The notes under the pieces: generated by a model
Told to the model about the DNA's origin: nothing
The model's input: only the letters and a program-made list of their open reading frames with translations
Database searches by the model: none
Position numbers and translations under genes: made by a program
Assembly: GCA_934281565.1 (NCBI GenBank)
Contig: CAKQXI010000044.1
Location: forward strand, 1-15,732
DNA length: 15,732 bases
Reading direction: 5' to 3'
Source of the DNA: an uncultured Prevotella sp.
GTDB lineage: Bacteria; Bacteroidota; Bacteroidia; Bacteroidales; Bacteroidaceae
Part shown: piece after piece, positions 7,234 through 14,163 of the stretch
Numbering within the stretch: position 1 is the stretch's first letter
Layout of the letters: each line of letters starts with the position of its first letter

Positions 7234-8066
7234 TGTTGCCTTCTACTCCAGGACCTATCGGGATCTTTGATTCTGGATACGGAGGCTTGACGATATTGCA
7301 TGGTCTCCGACAGGTGTTGCCACAGTATGATTATATGTATCTTGGTGACAATGCCCGTGCCCCATACGGCTCTCGTTCGTTTGAAGTGGTTTATAAGTTC
7401 ACTCGTCAGGCTGTATTGAAACTCTTTTCCATGGGTTGCCATCTGGTCATCTTAGGTTGTAATACGGCTTCGGCAAAGGCTCTACGTTCTATTCAACAAC
7501 GTGATATTCCTGAGTTTGACCCAGATAGGCGTGTGTTGGGCATTATCCGTCCAACGGCAGAGGTGATAGGTACTATTACCAAGAGCAATCATGTTGGTTT
7601 GTTGGCTACCGAGGGTACTATCAAGAGTGAGAGCTATGACTTGGAAATCGCTAAGTTTTGGCCAGATGTCAAGGTTAGCGGTGTGGCTTGTCCCCTATGG
7701 GCAGCTATTGTTGAGGCTAACGAGGCTGATAGTCCAGGAGCTGATTATTTCGTCAAGAAGCGTATCGACCAACTGATGAGGAAAGATGCCGATATTGACA
7801 CCATCATCTTAGGATGTACCCATTATCCTCTGTTGATGAACAGCATTGTCAAGAACATTCCAGATGGCGTGAGGGTGGTACCTCAAGGGCAGTATGTTGC
7901 CAATAGCTTAAAAGATTATCTGGGACGTCATCCCAATATGGAACAACAGATAACCAAGAAAGGTACTTGCCAGTATCTGACTACTGAGAGTGAGGATAAG
8001 TTCAAGGAATCGGCACAGATATTCCTCCATGAGAGAGTAGACGTGCGCCATGTAGACCTTGAGTGA
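7230..8066 (+). CDS. murI: Glutamate racemase
   Basis: This 278-residue cofactor-independent racemase converts L-glutamate to D-glutamate in the cytoplasm for the peptidoglycan stem peptide. The motifs are complete: GIFDSGYGGLTIL (11-23) with Asp14 and Ser15, LGDNARAPYG (38-47), LGCNTASAKAL with the first catalytic Cys77, and LGCTHYPLL with the second catalytic Cys196. Length is typical. The start at 7230 overlaps the upstream OmpH stop by four bases. A second in-frame ATG at 7233 is equally possible and changes the protein by one residue. Placement of murI behind OmpH genes links D-Glu supply to the envelope cluster and is, as far as I know, common in Bacteroidota. Confidence 0.96.
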   Translation: MMLPSTPGPIGIFDSGYGGLTILHGLRQVLPQYDYMYLGDNARAPYGSRSFEVVYKFTRQAVLKLFSMGCHLVILGCNTASAKALRSIQQRDIPEFDPDRRVLGIIRPTAEVIGTITKSNHVGLLATEGTIKSESYDLEIAKFWPDVKVSGVACPLWAAIVEANEADSPGADYFVKKRIDQLMRKDADIDTIILGCTHYPLLMNSIVKNIPDGVRVVPQGQYVANSLKDYLGRHPNMEQQITKKGTCQYLTTESEDKFKESAQIFLHERVDVRHVDLE

Positions 8067-8071
8067 TTTAT

Positions 8072-8107
8072 AATTAAGAATTAATAATTGATATTGAATA
8101 ATTAAGA
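8072..8107. repeat. AT-rich spacer repeat (TTAAGAAT family), copy 2
   Basis: The murI-rbfA gap carries AATTAAGAATTAATAATT (8072-8089), one mismatch from 5510-5527. GAATAATTAAGA (8096-8107) is identical to 5506-5517 and reaches into the first base of the rbfA ATG. The order of the two submotifs is swapped relative to copy 1. No promoter box is visible in this gap. Confidence 0.6.
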
Positions 8108-8442
8108 TGCAAGAAACAAGACAAAATCGCATATCCCGACTGTTACAGAAAGAACTTAGCTTGATCTTTCAGTCACAAACACGTATGATGCATGGTGTCA
8201 TGGTTAGTGTCACCAAGGTAAGGATTAGTCCAGACCTCAGCATCTGTACAGCTTATCTCAGTGTGTTTCCTTCGGAGAAAGGCGATGAGATATTGAAGAA
8301 TATCTCTGCCAACGAGAAGACTATTCGCTATGACTTGGGCAAGCGAGTAAGAAACCAGCTACGTATCATCCCAGAGCTTCGCTTCTTCCTTGATGATAGT
8401 TTGGATTACCTTGAACATATTGACGAACTGCTCAAGAAATGA
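8107..8442 (+). CDS. rbfA: 30S ribosome-binding factor A
   Basis: RbfA is a small cytoplasmic KH-fold protein that binds the 30S subunit and helps mature the 5' end of 16S rRNA, notably during cold adaptation. The 111-residue product shows the family pattern: RQNRISRLLQKELSLIF at the N-terminus, VSVTKVRISPDLSICTAYLSVFP as the central strand-turn-strand, and RYDLGKRVRNQLRIIPELRFFLDDSLDYLEHIDELL at the C-terminus. The segment LRIIPELRFFLDDS is the most diagnostic. Length is normal. The stop overlaps the next gene by four bases (ATGA, 8439-8442), implying translational coupling to the LolC/E-type permease. Confidence 0.93.
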   Translation: MQETRQNRISRLLQKELSLIFQSQTRMMHGVMVSVTKVRISPDLSICTAYLSVFPSEKGDEILKNISANEKTIRYDLGKRVRNQLRIIPELRFFLDDSLDYLEHIDELLKK

Positions 8443-9668
8443 ATTTCCCATTCTTTATTGCTTGCAGATACCTCTTCTCCAAGAAGAGTACGCACGTTAT
8501 CAACATCATAAGTTCTATATCTGTGATAGGTGTGGCTGTGGCTACGATGGCGTTGGTTATCGTCTTGAGCGTGTTCAATGGCTTCCATGATTTGGTGGCT
8601 TCGCTTTTCACCAATTTCGACCCACAACTGAAAGTAGTGCCGATAGAGGGAAAGACAGCTCCTACCGATGACCCAATCTTGACAAAGATACGTCAATTGC
8701 CCGAAGTGGATGTTGCTACGGAGACGGTGGAAGACCAGGCATTGGCTGTCTATCAAGACAAACAGGCAATGGTTGTGGTCAAGGGTGTTGATGATAATTT
8801 CCCAGAGTTGTCACATATCACTGACATCCTCTATGGAGATGGTAGTTTCTTGCTTCATGCCGCCAACTTGCAATATGGTACCGTTGGTATTCGTTTGGCG
8901 CAGACATTAGGATTGGGTGCACAATGGAATGGTTTCCTGCGAGTCTATGCCCCTAAGAAAGAAGGGCAGTTGGATATGGCAAATCCCGGTGACGGTTTCG
9001 TTGTCGACTCGTTGAATTCTCCGGGTGTGTTATTTTCTGTCAAGCAGTCGAAGTATGATAAGAACTATATCATTACTTCGGTCGCTTTCGCTCGAAATCT
9101 CTTTGGACAGCAGGGTATGCTATCAGCATTGGAACTTCGCCTGAAAGATGGCAGTGACTTGAATGCTGTCAAGGCAGAAATGCAGAAAATTGCAGGTAAC
9201 AAGTATCAGGTGCTTGACCGTTATGAGCAACAAGAGGATACCTTTAAGATAATGGCGATAGAGAAGATGATGGCTTATATCTTCTTGACATTTATATTGG
9301 TAGTGGCGTGCTTCAACATCATTGGCTCTCTTTCTATGTTGATTATAGATAAGAAAGATGATGTCGTGACCTTGCGAAACCTTGGTGCCAGTGATAAGCA
9401 GATAATACGTGTGTTTCTCTTTGAGGGCAGAATGATTTCTGCCATAGGTGCCATCATAGGCATAGGAATAGGGTTGTTGCTTTGCTTGTTGCAACAACAA
9501 TATGGCTTTGTGAAGTTAGGCGATTCCGAAGGCTCTTTCATAGTAGATGCTTATCCTGTCAGTGTTCATTATATGGATGTGGCAATCATCTTTGTGACGG
9601 TTATAGCCGTAGGATGGCTCGCAGTATGGTATCCTGTAAGATATTTGAGCAAGAGGTTGCTTAGTTAG
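8439..9668 (+). CDS. ABC transporter permease, LolC/LolE lipoprotein-release type
   Basis: This 409-residue inner-membrane protein has the MacB/LolE layout: TM1 at about 22-46, a large periplasmic domain (about 47-275), then TM2 (about 278-303), TM3 (about 331-353) and TM4 (about 378-400). The N-terminus FFIACRYLFSKKSTHVINIISSISVIGVAVATMAL is typical of LolC/LolE. The cytoplasmic segment DDVVTLRNLGASDKQI (307-322) between TM2 and TM3 is the coupling helix that contacts the ATPase LolD. Family members extract mature lipoproteins from the inner membrane and pass them to the periplasmic carrier. No lolD ATPase gene is in the window, so the partner is encoded elsewhere. LolC, LolE or a single combined LolF-type subunit cannot be told apart here. 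Translation is probably coupled to rbfA, and the stop lies inside a hairpin shared with the convergent gene. Confidence 0.88.
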   Translation: MNFPFFIACRYLFSKKSTHVINIISSISVIGVAVATMALVIVLSVFNGFHDLVASLFTNFDPQLKVVPIEGKTAPTDDPILTKIRQLPEVDVATETVEDQALAVYQDKQAMVVVKGVDDNFPELSHITDILYGDGSFLLHAANLQYGTVGIRLAQTLGLGAQWNGFLRVYAPKKEGQLDMANPGDGFVVDSLNSPGVLFSVKQSKYDKNYIITSVAFARNLFGQQGMLSALELRLKDGSDLNAVKAEMQKIAGNKYQVLDRYEQQEDTFKIMAIEKMMAYIFLTFILVVACFNIIGSLSMLIIDKKDDVVTLRNLGASDKQIIRVFLFEGRMISAIGAIIGIGIGLLLCLLQQQYGFVKLGDSEGSFIVDAYPVSVHYMDVAIIFVTVIAVGWLAVWYPVRYLSKRLLS

Positions 9669-9679
9669 AGCGACTTCTT
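9651..9679 (+). terminator. Hairpin spanning the convergent gene ends, possible terminator
   Basis: AAGAGGTTGCT (9651-9661) can pair with AGCGACTTCTT (9669-9679) as 11 continuous pairs including two G-U wobbles in the rightward transcript. The 7-base loop TAGTTAG holds both stop codons. On the leftward transcript the wobbles become A-C mismatches, so the structure favours the permease mRNA. No T-run follows on either strand, so termination is uncertain. Confidence 0.45.
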
Positions 9680-10309
9680 CCGTATCAAAGTCAAGCCATC
9701 CCTCAAGGGTAGGATAACGACCTCTACCCTTGGGTCGTTGGCGATAAAGTCATTGAACTTGCGAATGCCTTGTGTCTGGTGGTCATGGTCGTAGGCGGAG
9801 TCTATTACATGACCATCCCAGAGGGTATTGTCCGCAAGGATATATCCGCCAGGGTTCAGGATGCCCAATACCATTTCGTAGGTTTCCAGATAGGTGCGCT
9901 TGTCGCCATCCACAAAAGCCATATCAAACATGATACCTAATTTTGGAGCTTCCACATTGGCATCCCCAATGCGGAAGTCTATTTTATCAGCGACATCTGA
10001 TCCTTCTATCCAAGGACGGGTGAAGTCTTCCATTTCGTCATTAATCTCGAAAGTATATAGTTTTCCACCCTCTTGCAGACCTTGTGCAAGACAGATGGCA
10101 CTATAACCACTGAACGTACCCACTTCAAGGATATTCTTAGGACGAATCATCTTTACGAGCATTTTCAAAAACCTGCCTTGGATATGTCCGCTTGCCATCC
10201 TGCCATGTATGGTGTGGATGTTGGTGGCACGATATAGGCGGTAGAGATAATCGCCCTCTGGTTCTATATGTTGGCAAATATACTTATCAATTAATTCGGT
10301 CTCTGTCAT
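9665..10309 (-). CDS. SAM-dependent O-methyltransferase (COMT/YrrM-like)
   Basis: This 214-residue class I methyltransferase belongs to the small cation-dependent O-methyltransferase group. SAM-binding motif I is ILEVGTFSGYSAICLA (60-75), and the acidic motif II residue lies in YTFEIN (85-90). The metal-binding residues appear to be Asp134 in FVDGDK and Asp160-Asn161 in ILADNTLWDG. The C-terminus LPLRDGLTLIRKK is typical. Within bacteria this type includes TrmR/YrrM, which methylates 5-hydroxyuridine in tRNA wobble positions. That function is possible but cannot be assigned from sequence alone. The gene follows aroQ by 31 bases on the same strand and is probably co-transcribed with it. Its stop overlaps the stop of the convergent permease gene (9665-9668). 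Confidence 0.9.
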   Translation of the reverse strand: MTETELIDKYICQHIEPEGDYLYRLYRATNIHTIHGRMASGHIQGRFLKMLVKMIRPKNILEVGTFSGYSAICLAQGLQEGGKLYTFEINDEMEDFTRPWIEGSDVADKIDFRIGDANVEAPKLGIMFDMAFVDGDKRTYLETYEMVLGILNPGGYILADNTLWDGHVIDSAYDHDHQTQGIRKFNDFIANDPRVEVVILPLRDGLTLIRKKSL

Positions 10310-10340
10310 ATAACTTGGAAGTTAGGAAGTGAAAAAGGAG

Positions 10341-10790
10341 TTAAGACAAAGGTTTTGTTTCCTTGTTGGCTTGCTGGGTGAGAAGACCAGCGATGGCAAG
10401 GTCGTAAGAAGCAAGTCCGAAACCACAGATGATACCAAGGCAAGCACATGATATGTAAGAATGGTGACGGAATTCTTCTCGCTTGTGGACATTGGAGATA
10501 TGTACTTCTATGACAGGACATTTCAAGCTACGGATACAGTCTTGCAAGGCGATGCTGGTATGGGTGTAGGCACCAGCGTTCAATACAACACCATCATAAG
10601 AGAAGCCTACCTCCTGTAACTTGTCAATCAACTCTCCCTCTATGTTGCTTTGGTAGTATTCTATTTCTATGTCGGGAAATTTCTCTTTCAGTTTTGGTAG
10701 ATAGCTTTCAAAAGAATTGCTACCGTAGATGCCTGGCTCACGCACACCGAGCAAGTTTAGGTTCGGACCATTGATGATTTGTATCTTCAT
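10341..10790 (-). CDS. aroQ: 3-dehydroquinate dehydratase, type II
   Basis: This 149-residue type II enzyme dehydrates 3-dehydroquinate to 3-dehydroshikimate in the shikimate pathway and normally forms a cytoplasmic dodecamer. The start is set at ATG 10790 (leftward), because MKIQIINGPNLNLLG is the canonical N-terminus. An upstream in-frame ATG at 10814 would add eight AT-rich-encoded residues. Key residues are visible: Arg17 and catalytic Tyr22 in GVREPGIYG, Asn71 and His77 in NAGAYTHTS, catalytic His97 in EVHISN, and Arg108 in FRHHS. GFGLASYDLAI is the usual C-terminal segment. It is divergent from xerD across a 63-base gap with face-to-face promoter boxes, and the O-methyltransferase follows downstream. 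Confidence 0.96.
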   Translation of the reverse strand: MKIQIINGPNLNLLGVREPGIYGSNSFESYLPKLKEKFPDIEIEYYQSNIEGELIDKLQEVGFSYDGVVLNAGAYTHTSIALQDCIRSLKCPVIEVHISNVHKREEFRHHSYISCACLGIICGFGLASYDLAIAGLLTQQANKETKPLS

Positions 10791-10824
10791 ATCGATAATA
10801 TTTTTTCTAATCAATATTTTTTTA

Positions 10825-10832
10825 TAACTTTG
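10825..10832 (+). promoter_or_regulatory. -7 promoter box for xerD
   Basis: TAACTTTG matches the Bacteroidota -7 consensus TAnnTTTG exactly, 21 bases before ATG 10854. The upstream region is T-rich with no clear -33 TTTG. The box lies 4 bp from the oppositely oriented aroQ box. Confidence 0.65.
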
Positions 10833-10836
10833 TCGG

Positions 10837-10844
10837 CAAAGGTA
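10837..10844 (-). promoter_or_regulatory. -7 promoter box for aroQ
   Basis: Read leftward this is TACCTTTG followed by C, an exact TAnnTTTG match, 46 bases before the aroQ ATG at 10790. Its -33 region would fall in the first codons of xerD, where no good TTTG is seen. With the xerD box it forms an imperfect inverted repeat centred on TCGG (10833-10836). Confidence 0.6.
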
Positions 10845-10853
10845 ATAATAAAA

Positions 10854-11768
10854 ATGGAAACAGGCAAGAAAACAGGTATAGAAATTGTGAAGAACTATGT
10901 GAGATACCTCAAGTTGGAACGCAATTACTCATCGAACACGATAGAGGCTTATCAGCGTGACTTAAGGTATCTCTTGCAGTTCGCCGAGGAACAAGGACTG
11001 GCTTTGGCGGATGTAGAACTGGAGCATCTGGAACAGTTTGCTGTGGGTTTGCACGAGAAAGGGATAGGTGCTCGTTCTCAAGCTCGTATCTTGAGTGGTG
11101 TACGCTCATTCTATCGTTTCATGGTACTTGATGGCTATATGGAGGAAGACCCTACCGAGTTACTTCCATCACCACAAATAGGACAGTATCTTCCAGAATA
11201 TCTGTCGGTGAAGGAAGTTGACAAGTTGGAGAGTGCCATCGACTTGTCGAAGTGGGAGGGGCAGCGTAACAAGGCAATCATAGAAGTGCTGTTCTCCTGT
11301 GGGCTTCGTGTATCCGAACTTGTCAGTCTTAAACTGAGCGACATCTTCGAGGAGGAGAAGTTCGTGAGGGTATTGGGCAAGGGAAATAAAGAGAGACTGG
11401 TTCCGATTTCCCCAAAGGCAATTCAGGAGCTTCATTATTGGTATATAGACCGTAACTTGATGAAAATCAAACCAGGAGAGGAAGACTATGTGTTCCTGAA
11501 TCGCAGGGGAGCGCATCTTACCCGTACCATGATACTCATTATGATTAAGCAGACGGCAAAGGACGCTGGTATCCAGAAAACCATCTCGCCCCATACTTTG
11601 CGCCATAGTTTTGCCACGGCGTTGTTGAAAGGCGGTGCCGACCTTCGTGCCATTCAAGCGATGTTGGGACATGAAGACATTGGTACTACGGAGATATATA
11701 CCCACTTGGAGACTTCAGACCTACGAAAGGAGATATTGGAACACCATCCAAGGAATATCAAGAAATAA
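10854..11768 (+). CDS. xerD: Site-specific tyrosine recombinase XerD
   Basis: This 304-residue tyrosine recombinase would act with a partner at the chromosomal dif site to resolve chromosome dimers. The start at ATG 10854 is preferred because the promoter box lies at 10825-10832. An upstream in-frame ATG at 10779 would run through the promoter and across aroQ. The N-terminal SAM-like core-binding domain covers about 8-95 (YVRYLKLERNYSSNTIEAYQRDL). The catalytic domain shows all residues: Arg152 in GLRVSEL, Lys176 in LGKGNKERLVP, His247 and Arg250 in SPHTLRHSFAT, His273 in MLGHEDI, and nucleophile Tyr282 in IYTH. Length and C-terminus match housekeeping XerC/D rather than integrases, and no attachment site or mobile cargo is nearby. 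XerD versus XerC is chosen on similarity and on the aroQ-xerD arrangement. Confidence 0.93.
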   Translation: METGKKTGIEIVKNYVRYLKLERNYSSNTIEAYQRDLRYLLQFAEEQGLALADVELEHLEQFAVGLHEKGIGARSQARILSGVRSFYRFMVLDGYMEEDPTELLPSPQIGQYLPEYLSVKEVDKLESAIDLSKWEGQRNKAIIEVLFSCGLRVSELVSLKLSDIFEEEKFVRVLGKGNKERLVPISPKAIQELHYWYIDRNLMKIKPGEEDYVFLNRRGAHLTRTMILIMIKQTAKDAGIQKTISPHTLRHSFATALLKGGADLRAIQAMLGHEDIGTTEIYTHLETSDLRKEILEHHPRNIKK

Positions 11769-11814
11769 AGTGTTAAAGAAGCTAACTCGTAGTAAGAATA
11801 TGAAAAATAATGCG

Positions 11815-11822
11815 TAACTTTG
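11815..11822 (+). promoter_or_regulatory. -7 promoter box for metK
   Basis: TAACTTTG, followed by C, is an exact TAnnTTTG match, identical to the xerD box, and sits 30 bases before ATG 11853. It covers a TTG (11820-11822) that is in frame with metK. No -33 TTTG is visible. The implied leader of about 25 bases is too short for a SAM riboswitch. Confidence 0.65.
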
Positions 11823-11852
11823 CACCCTAATCAATATAAATATAGAGAAATT

Positions 11853-13127
11853 ATGGCATATTTGTTTTCATCAGAATCAGTTTCTGAAGGACATCCAGAT
11901 AAGGTGGCTGATCAAATATCAGATGCATTGCTCGACCAGTTCTTGGCTTATGACGAACACGCTCATTGCGCAATAGAATCTTTCTGTACTACTGGTCAAG
12001 TAGTGATCATGGGCGAGGTTAGCTCAACCGAATACGTTGACTTGCAAACCATCGCTCGCAAAACCATTAAGAAAATCGGCTATACGAAGTCGGAATATCA
12101 GTTTGATGGTGATTCTTGTGGCATACTTACCGCCATCCATGAACAGAGTGATGACATCAACCGTGGTGTGAGCCGTGAGGAAGATGACGAGCAAGGTGCT
12201 GGTGACCAAGGTATGATGTTCGGCTACGCAACCAATGAAACCGACAATTATATGCCAGTGTCCCTGGATTTGGCGCAGCTCATCATGCGAGTGCTTGCTG
12301 ATATTCGTAAGGAAGGCAAGGAAATGACTTATCTCCGCCCAGACTCAAAGAGTCAGGTTACTATAGAGTATTCTGATGACAATATCCCTCAACGCATTGA
12401 CACCATCGTTGTTTCTACTCAGCACGATGACTTTATCAAGAAGTCGAATGGCGAGGACGATGATGAGGCTATGCTTGCCAAGATTCGTGAGGATGTCATC
12501 AATATCCTGATACCTCGTGTCAAGGCTCAGTTGAGCGATAAGGTCTTGGCACTTTTCAATGATGACATTAAGTATTTTGTCAATCCTACGGGTAAGTTTG
12601 TCATTGGTGGTCCTCATGGAGATACAGGTCTTACGGGCCGTAAGATCATTGTGGATACATACGGTGGAAAAGGTGCCCATGGTGGTGGTGCTTTTTCTGG
12701 CAAAGATTCCAGTAAGGTAGACCGTTCCGCTGCTTATGCAGCTCGCTATATTGCCAAGAACATGGTTGCAGCAGGCGTTGCTGATGAGATGCTTGTCCAG
12801 GTCAGCTATGCTATTGGTGTGGCGGAGCCAGTGAGCATCTATGTCAATACATACGGTCGTAGTCATGTCAATATGACGGATGGAGAGATTGCCAAGAAGA
12901 TAGACAAGATGTTTGATTTGCGACCAAAGGCAATAGAACGTCAGTTGAAACTTCGTCAGCCAATGTTCTTCGAGACGGCGGCATACGGTCACATGGGGCG
13001 CAAGAACGAGGTGGTGAAGAAGACATTCACCAGTCGTTATCATGAGACCAAGACCGTAGAGGTGGAATTGTTCACTTGGGAAAAATTAGATAAAGTAGAA
13101 GCAATCAAGAAAGAGTTTGGACTCTAA
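11853..13127 (+). CDS. metK: S-adenosylmethionine synthetase
   Basis: This 424-residue cytoplasmic enzyme makes S-adenosylmethionine from methionine and ATP. The start is ATG 11853, giving MAYLFSSESVSEGHPDKVADQ. The upstream in-frame TTG lies inside the promoter box and is rejected. Visible motifs are GHPDK with catalytic His14 and Asp16, Glu42, the signature GAGDQGMMFGYA (115-126), SKSQVTIEY (165-173), IGGPHGDTGLTGRKII (251-266) with the metal and phosphate ligands, and the P-loop-like GGGAFSGKD (277-285). It is about 40 residues longer than E. coli MetK, mainly from a charged insertion around 195-215 (SNGEDDDEAMLAKIRED). I believe this is usual in Bacteroidota. DUF4271 begins 3 bases after the stop, so at least that gene is probably co-transcribed. 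The product would supply SAM to the methyltransferase at 9665-10309, among others. Confidence 0.97.
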   Translation: MAYLFSSESVSEGHPDKVADQISDALLDQFLAYDEHAHCAIESFCTTGQVVIMGEVSSTEYVDLQTIARKTIKKIGYTKSEYQFDGDSCGILTAIHEQSDDINRGVSREEDDEQGAGDQGMMFGYATNETDNYMPVSLDLAQLIMRVLADIRKEGKEMTYLRPDSKSQVTIEYSDDNIPQRIDTIVVSTQHDDFIKKSNGEDDDEAMLAKIREDVINILIPRVKAQLSDKVLALFNDDIKYFVNPTGKFVIGGPHGDTGLTGRKIIVDTYGGKGAHGGGAFSGKDSSKVDRSAAYAARYIAKNMVAAGVADEMLVQVSYAIGVAEPVSIYVNTYGRSHVNMTDGEIAKKIDKMFDLRPKAIERQLKLRQPMFFETAAYGHMGRKNEVVKKTFTSRYHETKTVEVELFTWEKLDKVEAIKKEFGL

Positions 13128-13130
13128 GGA

Positions 13131-14156
13131 ATGATCCAGCAATCAGATTCTATTAGCAGTGAATTAACCGCTCTTGAGGAAGAAGAAGCCCAGGAGATGG
13201 TGATACATAGTGGTCAGCTCACGCCGAAAGTGGTATTGAGCTGGCTGCCTAAAGATGCTACACCTGCACAACAAGACTCGATGGTGCAAGCTCACATCAA
13301 GCCGAGCGAGATACGTTGGAGTACCATGCCCGATACCTTGCACTTGCCAGGTCATTCTCCGGGCAAGAGTTTTCGTGATGTCAGCTTACCACAATATTAT
13401 CGTGAGTCTTTTTTCTCGAAAGACTCGCTTTTCCATCCAGAGTTGCAAGGTGGTAGGTTAGGTGTGGCAGGAGACCCTGTTCCTTATACAGTGGCTGGCG
13501 ACAATTTTGTTACCAGCCTATTGCTTTTTTGTTTCATCCTGGCGTGTGTCGCTTTTTCTCAGTCAAGGCAGTTTATTATCCGTCAGGCAAAGACATTCTT
13601 TCATCCTCCCCGTTTTGGTACGACCGTCATCACCGAGACATCCAATGAGCTTCGTTTCCAGTTGTTCTTGGTGTTGCAGACCTGTCTGCTGATATCTATT
13701 GGATATTTCATCTATTCGCGAGCATCCATCAGCGACACGTTTACGATAGAGCAATATCAGGTCATCACCATCTATGCAGGGTATGCAGCAAGCTATTTCT
13801 TGTTGAAAGCCTTGCTTTATGGAGTGACAGGATGGGTGTTTTTTGACAAGAAAAAAAATGAACAATGGCTGAAAGCATATCTCTTTTTGATATCGACGGA
13901 AGGAGTACTCCTTTTCCCAGCTATTATGCTCATGACATATTTTAGGTTATCCCTGCAAACAGCAATGATTTATGCGCTGATAGTCTTGGGATTAGTTAAA
14001 ATATTGTCATTTTACAAGAGCTATCTCATCTTTTTCAGGGGAAAAGGCACTTTTTTGCAAATAATTTTGTACTTTTGTGCCCTCGAAGTGATACCGTTGT
14101 TTGCCCTGTGGGGTGGATTGGTACTGATGAGTCATTATTTGAAAATTAATTTTTAA
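13131..14156 (+). CDS. DUF4271 domain-containing membrane protein
   Basis: This 341-residue protein of unknown function matches the DUF4271 family of Bacteroidota. The first 120 residues are soluble, acidic at the start (LEEEEAQEM, 15-23) and Pro/Ser-rich later, with no signal peptide. The rest is hydrophobic, with probable membrane segments at about 126-143, 176-195, 210-233, 249-269, 274-298 and 306-336. A basic, Pro-containing cytoplasmic-type loop (RQAKTFFHPPRFG, 151-163) lies between the first two. No catalytic motif is recognisable. It starts only 3 bases after the metK stop and ends 7 bases before the HemD-like gene, so it is embedded in an operon. Repeated pairing with the HemD-like gene in this phylum suggests a shared process, but none is established. 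Confidence 0.85.
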   Translation: MIQQSDSISSELTALEEEEAQEMVIHSGQLTPKVVLSWLPKDATPAQQDSMVQAHIKPSEIRWSTMPDTLHLPGHSPGKSFRDVSLPQYYRESFFSKDSLFHPELQGGRLGVAGDPVPYTVAGDNFVTSLLLFCFILACVAFSQSRQFIIRQAKTFFHPPRFGTTVITETSNELRFQLFLVLQTCLLISIGYFIYSRASISDTFTIEQYQVITIYAGYAASYFLLKALLYGVTGWVFFDKKKNEQWLKAYLFLISTEGVLLFPAIMLMTYFRLSLQTAMIYALIVLGLVKILSFYKSYLIFFRGKGTFLQIILYFCALEVIPLFALWGGLVLMSHYLKINF

Positions 14157-14163
14157 GACAAAG

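Noticed and set aside
10779..10853. Upstream ATG adding 25 residues to xerD
   Set aside because: It begins inside aroQ on the other strand and upstream of the promoter box, and the extra residues are unlike XerD.
10854..11768. Integrase of a mobile element
   Set aside because: Length, motifs and the housekeeping neighbours (aroQ, metK) fit XerD. There is no tRNA, attachment repeat or cargo.
11820..11852. TTG start adding 11 residues to metK
   Set aside because: The TTG lies within the TAACTTTG promoter box, so it would not be transcribed. ATG 11853 gives the canonical MetK N-terminus.
11769..11852. SAM riboswitch upstream of metK
   Set aside because: The leader after the promoter box is about 25 bases with no structure. 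The region before it shows only a 4-bp GTTA/TAAC pairing.
12345..13043. Long antisense frame (232 codons) opposite metK
   Set aside because: It is a shadow of a highly conserved gene. Its product has no recognisable domain and there is no start context.
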